The notes under the pieces were generated by a model. The model searched no databases. It was not told where the DNA came from and saw nothing but the letters and a program-made list of their open reading frames with translations. From the NCBI RefSeq assembly GCF_900105755.1, contig NZ_FNTQ01000001.1:5890001-5954000 (forward strand): a stretch of 64,000 nt of DNA. The letters are read 5' to 3'. This stretch comes from Streptomyces sp. Ag109_O5-10 (GTDB lineage Bacteria; Actinomycetota; Actinomycetes; Streptomycetales; Streptomycetaceae). Of this stretch, positions 48,757-57,086 are shown in pieces (the first letter of the stretch is position 1; every line of letters begins with the position of its first letter). The position numbers were made by a program, and so were the translations under genes.

Positions 48757-49467
48757 ATGGCAAGTGTGCTCGTGGTCGAGGACGACCAGTTCGTCCGCTC
48801 GGCGCTCATCCGGCATCTCACCGACGCCTCGCACACCGTGCGCAGCGTGGGCACGGCACTGGAGGCACTGCGCGAGGTCGCCCATTTCCGGTTCGACGTC
48901 GTCGTGCTGGACCTCGGACTGCCGGACCTGGACGGCTCCGAGGCGCTGAAGATGCTGCGCGGCATCACCGACGTGCCTGTCATCATCGCCACCGCCCGGG
49001 ACGACGAGACGGAGATCGTCCGGCTGCTCAACGCGGGCGCGGACGACTATCTGACGAAGCCGTTCTCCGTCGAGCACCTGTCGGCTCGGATGGCCGCCGT
49101 GCTGCGCCGGGCGCGGTCGGGCGGCGGTGAGCCGGCCCCGTCGAGCGTGCTGCGGGTCGGCGGACTGGCCGTCGACCCACTGCGCAGGCAGGCCGAGTTG
49201 GACGGGGTGCGGCTCGATCTCACCCGGCGGGAGTTCGACCTGCTGGCCTTCCTCGCCGGGCGGCCGGGGGTCGTGGTGCCGCGCAAGGAGCTGCTGGCGG
49301 AGGTGTGGCAGCAGTCCTACGGGGACGACCAGACCATCGACGTCCATCTGTCGTGGCTGCGGCGGAAGCTGGGCGAGACGGCGGCCCGGCCGCGGTATCT
49401 GCACACACTGCGGGGCGTCGGCGTGAAGCTGGAGCCGCCGGGCGGGGAAGCGAGGCCGGTCGGATGA
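48757..49467 (+). CDS. OmpR-family response regulator
   Basis: Two-component regulator of 236 residues. The receiver domain (about 3-115) has the acidic pair in VVEDDQF, the phosphoacceptor Asp52 in VLDLGLPDLDG and the lysine in YLTKPF. The winged-helix DNA-binding domain (about 128-228) includes DLTRREFDLLAFLAGRPG and IDVHLSWLRRKLGE. The stop overlaps the sensor kinase start by four bases (ATGA), so the pair is co-translated. Confidence 0.95.
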   Translation: MASVLVVEDDQFVRSALIRHLTDASHTVRSVGTALEALREVAHFRFDVVVLDLGLPDLDGSEALKMLRGITDVPVIIATARDDETEIVRLLNAGADDYLTKPFSVEHLSARMAAVLRRARSGGGEPAPSSVLRVGGLAVDPLRRQAELDGVRLDLTRREFDLLAFLAGRPGVVVPRKELLAEVWQQSYGDDQTIDVHLSWLRRKLGETAARPRYLHTLRGVGVKLEPPGGEARPVG

Positions 49468-50894
49468 GATGGGCTCTGGTCAAGGTCTGTCTTGCGGTCA
49501 CCGCGATGGTCGTGGTCGCCTTCGCCGTCCCGCTCGGCCTGGTGGTCAAGGAGCTGGCCCGCGACCGGGCGTTCTCCAACGCCGAGCGGGAGGCCGCCGC
49601 GGTCGCCCCGGCCCTGTCGATCACCACCGACCGGGACAAGCTGGAGCGGGTGGTGGCCTCCGCGGGCGCCGACCGGGGCATGGCCGTGCACATACCGGCG
49701 GCCGGTGGCCAGGCCGGCGTCGACATCGGCCGGCAGCGCGCCGCCGACCGGGACATCGCGGCCGTACGGAAGCTGGGGCGGGCCTCCACCACCGGGGTGG
49801 CCGGCGGATCGACCCTGCTGCAGCCCGTCGCGCTGAGCTCCGGCTCCATCGCGGTCGTCGAGGTGTACGTGCCCGAGTCCGAGGTGACCAACGGGGTCGG
49901 CACGGCCTGGGCGGTGCTCGCCGCCGTCGGCCTGGCGCTGATCGTCGGCTCGGTCGCGGTCGCCGACCGGCTGGGCGTACGGATGGTGCAGCCCGCCCAG
50001 CGACTGGTGGAGGGCGCGCACGAACTGGGCGAGGGCAAGCTGGGGGCGCGGGTGCGCGAGGAGGGGCCGGTCGAACTGCGGCTGGCCGCGGTCGCGTTCA
50101 ACTCGATGGCCGACCAGGTCGTCCAACTGCTGGCGAACGAGCGGGAGCTGGCCGCCGATCTGTCGCATCGGCTGCGCACTCCGCTCACCGTGCTCCGGCT
50201 GAACGCGGCCTCGCTCGGGGACGGGACCGCGGCCGAGCAGACCCGGGCCGCGGTCGCGCAGCTGGAGCGCGAGGTCGACACCATCATCAGGACCGCGCGG
50301 GAGGCCAAGCCGCAGACGGCGGCCGTCGGGCCGGGTGCCGGGTGCGACGCGGCCGAGGTGGTGCGGGAGCGGATGGGGTTCTGGTCGGCGCTCGCGGAGG
50401 ACGAGGGCCGCAAGTGGCGGGTGGCCGGGGTGGACCGTCCGGTGCGCATACCCGTGGCCCGCGCCGATCTGGCCGCCGCGCTCGACGCGCTGCTGGGCAA
50501 CGTCTTCCGGCACACCGCCGAGGGGACCGCCTTCGCGGTCGACGTGCACAACGCGGAGGACGCGGTGATCGTGCTGGTCTCGGACGCGGGACACGGCATC
50601 CCCGACCCGGAGGCGGCGATGGCCCGCGGGCGGGGTTCGGGAGCGGCCGGGTCGACCGGACTCGGCCTGGACATCGTGCGCCGGCTCGCCGAGTCGACCG
50701 GCGGTGACGTGCGGATCGGGTCGTCGGTGCTGGGCGGGACCGAGGTGCGGATCTGGATCCAGCTGGACGGCCGCAAACCGGAGCGCACGGGCCACCGGGG
50801 AGGGGTGCGCAGACGGCGTTCGCGCAAGCCGCCGGGGGACCCGGGCAGGCGGGGGACAGGGGGAACGACCGGCAGAATTGGTCTCGACCTTTAA
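49464..50894 (+). CDS. Membrane sensor histidine kinase
   Basis: Sensor kinase of 476 residues paired with the response regulator. A transmembrane helix (about 5-28) and a second (about 148-172) flank an extracytoplasmic domain of ~120 residues. A HAMP-like segment follows, then the dimerisation/phosphoacceptor box LSHRLRTPLTVLRL, then the HATPase domain with NVFRHTAEG (N box), SDAGHGIPD (G1) and GSTGLGLDIV (G2). The last ~30 residues are basic and disordered. The 3' end contains a DasR-like core for the downstream chitinase. The signal is unknown; proximity to chitinase suggests cell-wall or chitin cues. Confidence 0.93.
   Translation: MRWALVKVCLAVTAMVVVAFAVPLGLVVKELARDRAFSNAEREAAAVAPALSITTDRDKLERVVASAGADRGMAVHIPAAGGQAGVDIGRQRAADRDIAAVRKLGRASTTGVAGGSTLLQPVALSSGSIAVVEVYVPESEVTNGVGTAWAVLAAVGLALIVGSVAVADRLGVRMVQPAQRLVEGAHELGEGKLGARVREEGPVELRLAAVAFNSMADQVVQLLANERELAADLSHRLRTPLTVLRLNAASLGDGTAAEQTRAAVAQLEREVDTIIRTAREAKPQTAAVGPGAGCDAAEVVRERMGFWSALAEDEGRKWRVAGVDRPVRIPVARADLAAALDALLGNVFRHTAEGTAFAVDVHNAEDAVIVLVSDAGHGIPDPEAAMARGRGSGAAGSTGLGLDIVRRLAESTGGDVRIGSSVLGGTEVRIWIQLDGRKPERTGHRGGVRRRRSRKPPGDPGRRGTGGTTGRIGLDL
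50877..50892. promoter_or_regulatory. DasR-like element upstream of the chitinase
   Basis: ATTGGTCTCGACCTTT contains GGTCTCGACC (50880-50889), one base from the DasR core GGTCTAGACC and close to the 12-bp TGGTCnnGACCT motif of Streptomyces chitinase promoters. It lies in the last bases of the sensor kinase gene, 134 bp before the chitinase start. Confidence 0.55.
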
Positions 50895-51026
50895 TCGGTC
50901 CCGATGCCTTCCTTAAGCGCACCCTAAGATCCGCAACAGCCGTCCCCATCCGGCCGTTTGTCCGATTCTCGGCCGCTAGCGTGCTGCCGCACCCCACCCC
51001 CTTTGGCAGGCGAAGGCAGGCACGGC

Positions 51027-52493
51027 ATGAGCACGCACCGGCGCAGAATCAGTGGCAGGAACAAGGCGATAGGCGGGCTGGTCGCCGCGGCCGTCGTCGG
51101 TGGCGGGGCGATCCTGTTCACCGGGATCGCGCAGGCGGCCGGGGTCGGCGCCGCGTACACGAAGACCAGCGACTGGTCGACCGGGTACACCGCGCAGTAC
51201 GTCGTCACGAACAACAGCGGGGCCAGGGAGCAGGACTGGACGCTGGAGTTCGACCTGCCGGCCGGCGCGAAGCTCAGCTCGCTGTGGAACGCCGAGTACA
51301 CCGTCAGCGGGCAGCACGTCACCGTGAAGCCGCCGAAGTGGGACACGGACGGCCTCGCGGCCGGCGAGGCGGACACCGTCGGCTTCGTGGTCAACGGCAG
51401 CGGGGACCCGACCGGCTGCCGCATCGACAACGCGAGCTGTTCGGCGGACGGCACGGCGACCCCGGAGCCCAGCGGCCGCCCGACACAGTCCGCCACCCCG
51501 ACCACGAAGCCGACGGCCACGGCGACCGCGACCTCCACCGCGACGGCCACCCCCACCGCCACCGCCTCCCCGACCCAGACCACCGGCTCCGGCACCACCG
51601 CCTCCGCCGGCTTCGCCCCCTACGTCGACACCTCCCTCTACCCGGCGTTCGACCTCCTCGCGGCCGCGAACGCCACCGGGGTGAAGAACTACAACCTCGC
51701 CTTCGTGACCGACGGCGGCGGCTGCACGCCCAAGTGGGGCGGCGTGACGGACCTGGCGAGCGACGGCGTGGCCTCCCAGATCGGCGCCCTGCGCGCCAAG
51801 GGCGGTGACGTCCGGGTCTCCTTCGGCGGTGCGTCCGGCTCCGAACTCGCCACCACCTGCTCCTCGGCGGACGCGCTGGCGACGGCGTACGGCAAGGTCG
51901 TCGACGCCTACAACCTGACCAAGGTCGACTTCGACGTGGAGGGCGGCGCGCTGCCCAACACCACCGCGAACACCAACCGCGCCAAGGCCATCGCCAAGCT
52001 CCAGGCCGCCCACCCGAACCTGGACGTCTCCTTCACCCTCCCGGTGATGCCGGAAGGCCTCACCCAGGACGGCGTGAACCTCCTGTCCAACGCCAAGGCC
52101 AACGGCGTGAAGATCAGCGCCGTCAACATCATGGCGATGGACTACGGCGCCTCCTACAACGGCGACATGGGCACCTACGCCGTCCAGGCCGCCACCGCGA
52201 CCCAGGCCCAGATCAAGAGCGTCCTCGGCCTCTCCGACTCCGCCGCCTGGAAGGCGGTCGCCGTCACCCCGATGATCGGCGTCAACGACGTCTCCTCCGA
52301 GGTCTTCAAGGTGGACGACGCCGCCCAGCTCGTCGACTTCGCCAAGTCCAAGGGCCTCGGCTGGCTCTCCATGTGGTCGGCCACCCGCGACCAGCAGTGC
52401 GCCGGCGGCGCCAAGTCCACCGCGGACGCGACCTGCAGCTCCATCACCCAGGACAAGTACGCCTTCTCGAAGGCCTTCGCGGCGATCGGCTGA
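51027..52493 (+). CDS. CBM2-GH18 chitinase
   Basis: Secreted chitinase of 488 residues. A signal peptide (about 1-37) is followed by a CBM2-type polysaccharide-binding module (about 38-135, with TSDWSTGYTAQYVVTNNSG and conserved tryptophans). Next is a Thr/Ala-rich linker (about 145-190) and a GH18 barrel (about 195-488) with the catalytic DxDxE motif VDFDVEGG (Asp301, Asp303, acid Glu305). The barrel is a compact, single-domain form without an insertion. ATG 51027 follows GGCAGG. It is a candidate for DasR control, and its message ends at a clear terminator. Confidence 0.93.
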   Translation: MSTHRRRISGRNKAIGGLVAAAVVGGGAILFTGIAQAAGVGAAYTKTSDWSTGYTAQYVVTNNSGAREQDWTLEFDLPAGAKLSSLWNAEYTVSGQHVTVKPPKWDTDGLAAGEADTVGFVVNGSGDPTGCRIDNASCSADGTATPEPSGRPTQSATPTTKPTATATATSTATATPTATASPTQTTGSGTTASAGFAPYVDTSLYPAFDLLAAANATGVKNYNLAFVTDGGGCTPKWGGVTDLASDGVASQIGALRAKGGDVRVSFGGASGSELATTCSSADALATAYGKVVDAYNLTKVDFDVEGGALPNTTANTNRAKAIAKLQAAHPNLDVSFTLPVMPEGLTQDGVNLLSNAKANGVKISAVNIMAMDYGASYNGDMGTYAVQAATATQAQIKSVLGLSDSAAWKAVAVTPMIGVNDVSSEVFKVDDAAQLVDFAKSKGLGWLSMWSATRDQQCAGGAKSTADATCSSITQDKYAFSKAFAAIG

Positions 52494-52519
52494 CCTGTCC
52501 CGCCGGTGGCGGACGGCAC

Positions 52520-52571
52520 AGGCCGGAGGCATGTTCACCCAGACGGTTGAACCCACTGCCTCCGGCCTTTT
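52520..52571 (+). terminator. Terminator of the chitinase gene
   Basis: AGGCCGGAGGCA / TGCCTCCGGCCT, a perfect 12-bp stem with a 25-nt loop, followed by TTTT (52568-52571). It starts 26 bp after the chitinase stop. Confidence 0.9.
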
Positions 52572-52643
52572 CGCACGCCGCCGTCCGGCTGCGTTCCCGC
52601 ACGTGGTCAGTTCACCGCACGAGGCGATGCAGCGGACCCTTCG

Positions 52644-52814
52644 TGAGGACCGGCAGGCGTTCAGGCCGAGGTCCGCCATCGGCGCCACGTCGTCGCGGCA
52701 GCGGTGGCCGACGGCGACGTCACCGGTCTCGCCGCCGGCCGTCCTGCCCGGCGTGCGGCTGATGGCGCCCCGGAGGAAGGCGGCAGGAAATCTCTCCAAC
52801 GGCGGCTCGGGCAT
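52644..52814 (-). pseudogene. Decayed GH1 beta-glucosidase N-terminus
   Basis: Translated from ATG 52814 (GGGAG five bases upstream) the minus strand reads MPEPPLERFPAAFLRGA, then RTPGRTAGGETGDVAV, then DDVAPMADLGLNACRSS. These parallel BglC in this window: FPPGFVWGA, HTPGRVRNGDTGDIAA and DDVALMKDLGLQAYRFS. The about 23 residues between FVWGA and SHTPGR of BglC are missing, several conserved residues have changed, and similarity stops after about residue 57. The frame stays open into the antisense of the chitinase without further homology. So this is a relic gene start, oriented away from cebE, lying beside a perfect CebR operator. Confidence 0.7.
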
Positions 52815-52847
52815 AGGCGCTCCCGTGGTCGGCTTGGCGCCATTATG

Positions 52848-52865
52848 CATGGGAGCGCTCCCATG
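52848..52865. promoter_or_regulatory. Perfect CebR operator
   Basis: CATGGGAGCGCTCCCATG is an 18-bp perfect palindrome that contains the full CebR consensus TGGGAGCGCTCCCA. It sits 34 bp before the start of the GH1 relic on the minus strand and about 570 bp before cebE, so it probably once served the relic, and may still influence the region. Confidence 0.85.
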
Positions 52866-53170
52866 GCAAAGAGGGGCGCCGGTCTCGCGGCCGGGCCGCG
52901 GGTGCGGGAGGCGTGGTCCGCCGGAGTCGGCTCCGGATCGCACACCGTTCACCTCTCGGCGCCCGTTCCGTGTGGGGTGCGTTCTGGTCCCGGAAAGCCC
53001 TTTCACTCCCCGGCGCGCGGCGCAACTCCCGGACCGCCGACCGGCATCGCGGCTGTGACCTGCGTAATTCCTGGAAGAGACAGGCCGATGTCCGACCGGT
53101 GAAACCCACCGGTGCGACACGTTCCCGTGACGTGCGGAACACGCTTAGGCAACAACGCCGTCTTCAAGTC

Positions 53171-53199
53171 TTGACAGTCGGCCCGACAGGAACCAGTCT
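53171..53199 (+). promoter_or_regulatory. Candidate promoter of cebE
   Basis: TTGACA (53171-53176) and CAGTCT (53194-53199) are spaced by 17 bases. A CebR-like site lies just downstream (53214), fitting a roadblock or start-site repression. A leader of about 230 bases to cebE would follow. Confidence 0.5.
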
Positions 53200-53213
53200 T
53201 CCGGCATGCCGCG

Positions 53214-53227
53214 TGGGAGCGGTTCCA
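53214..53227. promoter_or_regulatory. CebR-like operator upstream of cebE
   Basis: TGGGAGCGGTTCCA differs from TGGGAGCGCTCCCA at two positions in the right arm. Its place right after the candidate promoter suggests it controls cebEFG; cellobiose releases CebR in other Streptomyces. Confidence 0.7.
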
Positions 53228-53437
53228 CGGGTAGCCGGGGAGTCCTCCCGTGCGGAGCGAACCACCCCATGGCCTTTCCCTCTGTTGTCACCGCACCTCG
53301 TTGACCAGCACCTTTTCACCGCACATCGAGTGCTGTGGGCTGGCCGCTGCTCGCACCGAGAGGGCAGGTCCGGATCGCCGGTCCCCGGCGGTCCGATTCC
53401 TGAGATCCCGTTCCCCACTGGAACAAGGAGTAGTGGA

Positions 53438-54754
53438 ATGCGCATCACCCGTACCGGTCGCCGCGGCCGCAGAGCGGCGGCCCTGAGCACAACGGTCCTG
53501 ACCGCCTCGGCGCTGCTGCTGACCGGTTGCAGCAGCGACAGCGGCTCGGACGCCTCGGACTCCAACGGGAACATCACTCTCACGGTCGCGGACTTCGGGC
53601 AGTTCGGCTACAAGGAGGCCGACCTGTTCGCGAAATACCACAAGCTGCACCCGAAGATCACGGTGAAGGAGGAGACGACCGCCAACGAGCAGGACTACTA
53701 CCCCAAGCTCCTTCAGCAGCTGAACACGGGCAGTGGCCTGGCGGACGTCACCGGCATCGAGGTGGGCCGCATCAAGGAGGTCGTCGACACCCAGGCGGCC
53801 AAGTTCACCGACCTGAGCAAGACGATCAACGTGGGCGACTGGGTCTCCTGGAAGGAGAAGCAGGCCACCGCCTCGGACGGCACGGTCATCGGCGCCGGCA
53901 CCGACATCGGCCCGATGTCCCTGTGCTACCGCAAGGACCTCTTCGAGAAGGCGGGCCTGCCCTCCGACCGCGACGCGGTCGCCAAGGCCGTCGCGGGCGG
54001 CTGGGAGGACTACCTCAAGCTCGGCGAGCAGTACAAGAAGAAGGCGCCGTCCGGCACTTACTTCATGGACTCCGCGAGCGCCATGTACAACGCGGTCGTC
54101 AGCTCCTCCGCGCAGCAGTACTACGACGCCTCCGGCAAGCCGATCTACAAGGACAGCCCCTCCGTGCAGCAGGGCTGGAACCTGGCCGCCGAGGCCGCGT
54201 CGAAGAAGCTGACCCACGGTCTGGCGCAGTTCACCGACGCCTGGACGGCGGCGCTGCGCAAGGGCAGCGTGGCGACCGTGGCCTGCCCCGCCTGGATGGC
54301 CGGGCAGATCTCCACCAACTCCGGTGACGCCTTCAAGGGCAAGTGGGACATAGCCAAGGCCCCCGGCTCGACCGCGGCCAACTGGGGCGGCTCCTTCCTC
54401 GCCGTGCCCAAGAGCGGCAAGCACGCCAAGGAGGCCGCCGAGCTCGTCAAGTGGCTGACCGCCCCGGAGCAGCAGGCCGAGGTGTTCAAGGCGATCGGTG
54501 TCTTCCCGTCGAACAAGGGCGCCTACGACCTGCCCGGCGTGAAGAACGCGACGCTCCCGTACTTCAACAACGCGCCGATCGGCCAGATTTACGCCGACGA
54601 GGCCAAGACCATCCCCGAGGCGGTCCTCGGCCCGAAGGACGCGACGATCAAGGACACCATCTCCACGCAGATCAACAACATGGAGCAGCGGGGCACCAAG
54701 CCCGCCGACGCGTGGAAGGCCGCGACCGACGCGATCGACAAGGTGATCGGCTGA
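53438..54754 (+). CDS. cebE: Cellobiose/cello-oligosaccharide-binding lipoprotein CebE
   Basis: Extracellular sugar-binding protein (family 1) of 438 residues, membrane-tethered. A twin-Arg-rich N-terminus precedes the lipobox LLTGC at about residue 31. The two-lobe binding fold starts ITLTVADFGQFGYKEADLF and includes EVGRIKEVVDTQAAKF and WAMAGQISTNSGD-like loops. Delivers cellobiose or longer cello-oligomers to CebF/CebG; in Streptomyces the ATPase is the shared MsiK encoded elsewhere, and none is present here. The ATG at 53438 has AAGGAG at seven bases. First gene of the ceb operon, under CebR. Confidence 0.92.
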   Translation: MRITRTGRRGRRAAALSTTVLTASALLLTGCSSDSGSDASDSNGNITLTVADFGQFGYKEADLFAKYHKLHPKITVKEETTANEQDYYPKLLQQLNTGSGLADVTGIEVGRIKEVVDTQAAKFTDLSKTINVGDWVSWKEKQATASDGTVIGAGTDIGPMSLCYRKDLFEKAGLPSDRDAVAKAVAGGWEDYLKLGEQYKKKAPSGTYFMDSASAMYNAVVSSSAQQYYDASGKPIYKDSPSVQQGWNLAAEAASKKLTHGLAQFTDAWTAALRKGSVATVACPAWMAGQISTNSGDAFKGKWDIAKAPGSTAANWGGSFLAVPKSGKHAKEAAELVKWLTAPEQQAEVFKAIGVFPSNKGAYDLPGVKNATLPYFNNAPIGQIYADEAKTIPEAVLGPKDATIKDTISTQINNMEQRGTKPADAWKAATDAIDKVIG

Positions 54755-54964
54755 CGACCCGCGGTGCGGGCGGCCCCGCCGGCCGCCCGCACCGCGCGCT
54801 GTGCCGTACGAGGTTCCGGTGCCCGGCGCGTGGGTAGGGCGCGCCGGTCACCGGCGCGCCGCGTCCCCCGGCCGGGGGTCCGGTGCGGTGGGACCCGGCG
54901 CCGTCCGGCCCCGCCCTGTCCCGCCACTGTTCCCCGGCCGAATCCCCCAGGAAGGAAATCCCCC

Positions 54965-55957
54965 GTGGCAACGACGACACCCACACGGGGTGCCCCCACC
55001 CCGCCCGCCGGCGGCTCCGGTGCCGTACCGAACGGACGCGGCGCCTGGCGCAGCCGGCTGTGGCGCTTCGACGACCTCGCGTCCCCGTACGCGTACATCG
55101 CTCCGTTCTTCCTCGTTTTCGGTGCCTTCGGGCTCTACCCGCTCCTCTACACGGGCTGGATCGCCCTGCACCGGGTGGAGATGACGAGCCTCAGCACCTC
55201 GGAGTGGGTCGGCTTCGACAACTTCACCAAGATCCTCCAGGACTCGGAGTTCTGGACGGCCGTCACCAACACCTTCCTGATCGGCGTCATCTCGACCGTC
55301 CCGCAGCTGCTCGTGGCCCTGGGCCTCGCCCACCTGCTCAACTACAAGCTGCGTGCCAGCACGTTCTGGCGGACGGTCGTCCTCACCCCGTACGCCACCT
55401 CGGTGGCGACCGCGGCCCTGGTCTTCGCCCTGGTCTTCCGCGCCGACGGCGGCATCCTCAACTGGGTGCTGCACTTCGTGGGCATCGGCAACACCGACTG
55501 GGGCAACGGCGAATGGACCTCCAAGATCGCCATCTCGGTCATCGTGATCTGGCGCTGGACCGGCTACAACGCGCTGATCTACCTGGCGGCCATGCAGGCC
55601 GTGCCCACCGACCTGTACGAGGCCGCCTCCATCGACGGGGCGACGCGCTGGCAGCAGTTCCGCAAGGTGACCATCCCCTCGCTGCGGCCGACGATCCTGT
55701 TCACCATCGTCATCTCGACGATCGGCTCCATGCAGCTGTTCGGTGAGCCGCTGCTCCTCCAGGGCGGCACGCTCGGCTCCACCGGCGGCAACGAGCACCA
55801 GTACGAGACCCTCAGCATCTACCTCTACAACTACGGCTGGAAGCTGGGGCATCTGGGTCCGGCCGCGGCGGTGGCCTGGGCCATGCTCGCCCTGCTGCTG
55901 CTCATCGCCCTGATCAACCTGATCGTCGGCCGGTTCCTGCGCAAGAGCGCGGTCTGA
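54965..55957 (+). CDS. cebF: Cellobiose ABC transporter permease CebF
   Basis: Sugar-transport permease of 330 residues. A Pro/Gly-rich N-terminus (about 1-35) precedes six transmembrane helices. The EAA loop for the ATPase lies in LYEAASIDGATRWQQFRKVTIPSL, cited in part, at about 220-240. The GTG at 54965 follows AGGAAGGAAA. A 210-bp gap separates it from cebE, so attenuation or internal processing between binding protein and permeases is possible. Partners CebG. Confidence 0.92.
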   Translation: MATTTPTRGAPTPPAGGSGAVPNGRGAWRSRLWRFDDLASPYAYIAPFFLVFGAFGLYPLLYTGWIALHRVEMTSLSTSEWVGFDNFTKILQDSEFWTAVTNTFLIGVISTVPQLLVALGLAHLLNYKLRASTFWRTVVLTPYATSVATAALVFALVFRADGGILNWVLHFVGIGNTDWGNGEWTSKIAISVIVIWRWTGYNALIYLAAMQAVPTDLYEAASIDGATRWQQFRKVTIPSLRPTILFTIVISTIGSMQLFGEPLLLQGGTLGSTGGNEHQYETLSIYLYNYGWKLGHLGPAAAVAWAMLALLLLIALINLIVGRFLRKSAV

Positions 55958-55971
55958 CGGGAGCGATATCG

Positions 55972-56892
55972 ATGACCACGACCAGCCCCACCAACACCGC
56001 GCCGGGCCTCGACCCGGTGCCGCCGCTCGCCTCCCCGGCCAGGAACCGCGTCCGTCTCAAGCTCGGCGCCGGGCAGCAGCTCAAGGGCGGCCCCCTCACC
56101 TACCTCGCCCTGGTCGTCGTCGGCCTGGGCTCGGTCTTCCCGCTGTACTGGACGCTGGTGGCCGCCTCGCACGACCAGCAGCGCGTCCTCGACAGCCCCC
56201 CGCCGCTGCTGCCGGGCGGCAGGCTGTGGAGCAACCTCCAGGCCGCCTGGGAGCAGGCCCATCTGGGCAAGGCCATCGTCAACAGCGTGATCGTGGCGGG
56301 CTGCATCACCGCGGCCACTCTGTTCTTCTGCACCCTGGCCGGCTACGCCTTCGCCAAGATGCGGTTCCGCGGCCGGGGCGCCCTGATGACCGCCGTCATC
56401 GCCACCCTCACCATCCCGCCGCAACTCAGCGTGGTCCCGCTGTTCATGATGATGGCGGACATCGGATGGGGCGGAAAACTGGAGTCGGTGATCTTCCCGA
56501 CCCTGGTCGGCGCCTTCGGTGTCTTCTTCATGCGCCAGTACCTGCTGGAGGCCCTGCCCTACGAGCTCATCGAGGCCGCCAAGGTGGACGGGGCGACCAA
56601 CATCCGCATCGTGTGGAACGTGGTCCTGCCCGCGGCCCGGCCCGCGATGATGGTGCTCGGCATGCTCACCTTCGTCCAGGCGTGGAACGACTTCTTCTGG
56701 CCCTTCCTCGCCCTGAACCAGGACAACCCCACCCTCCAGGTCGCGCTCGGGCAGCTCAGCGCCTCCTACACCCCCGACCAGAGCATCGTCATGGCCGGCG
56801 CGCTGATCAGCACCCTGCCGCTGCTGCTGGTCTTCGTGATCTTCGGCAAGCAGATCGTCGGAGGCATCATGGCGGGCGCCGTCAAGGGCTGA
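55972..56892 (+). CDS. cebG: Cellobiose ABC transporter permease CebG
   Basis: Second permease, 306 residues, six helices, with the EAA loop ELIEAAKVDGATNIRIVWNV at about 200-220. It starts 14 bases after the cebF stop with GGGAG close upstream. Together with CebF forms the membrane channel of the cello-oligosaccharide importer. Confidence 0.92.
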   Translation: MTTTSPTNTAPGLDPVPPLASPARNRVRLKLGAGQQLKGGPLTYLALVVVGLGSVFPLYWTLVAASHDQQRVLDSPPPLLPGGRLWSNLQAAWEQAHLGKAIVNSVIVAGCITAATLFFCTLAGYAFAKMRFRGRGALMTAVIATLTIPPQLSVVPLFMMMADIGWGGKLESVIFPTLVGAFGVFFMRQYLLEALPYELIEAAKVDGATNIRIVWNVVLPAARPAMMVLGMLTFVQAWNDFFWPFLALNQDNPTLQVALGQLSASYTPDQSIVMAGALISTLPLLLVFVIFGKQIVGGIMAGAVKG

Positions 56893-57070
56893 CGCCGGGC
56901 AGGCGCCCCACGCACGGCCCGGCGCCCCGCGCGACCTCCGTCCCGTACGGGGCCGTCCCGGGCGGGCCCGTACCCGGCCGGGGCGCCCGCACGCGTCCCG
57001 GCCGCCCCGCCCGCGACAGCACCGGGCCGGCCCGCCCCCCTTCTCTCTTCCCCCCTTACCCACGCCACTT

Positions 57071-57084
57071 CGGGAGCGTTCTCA
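57071..57084. promoter_or_regulatory. Degenerate CebR box at the bglC start
   Basis: CGGGAGCGTTCTCA matches the CebR consensus at 11 of 14 positions and includes the GGGAG that serves as ribosome site for bglC (ATG at 57087). Could fine-tune bglC separately from cebEFG. Confidence 0.5.
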
Positions 57085-57086
57085 CC

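Noticed and set aside
50976..53120. Minus-strand open frame of 714 codons antisense to the chitinase
   Set aside because: Apart from the ~57-codon GH1-like relic at 52814-52644 it is the GC-rich antisense of the chitinase, whose plus-strand domains are unmistakable.
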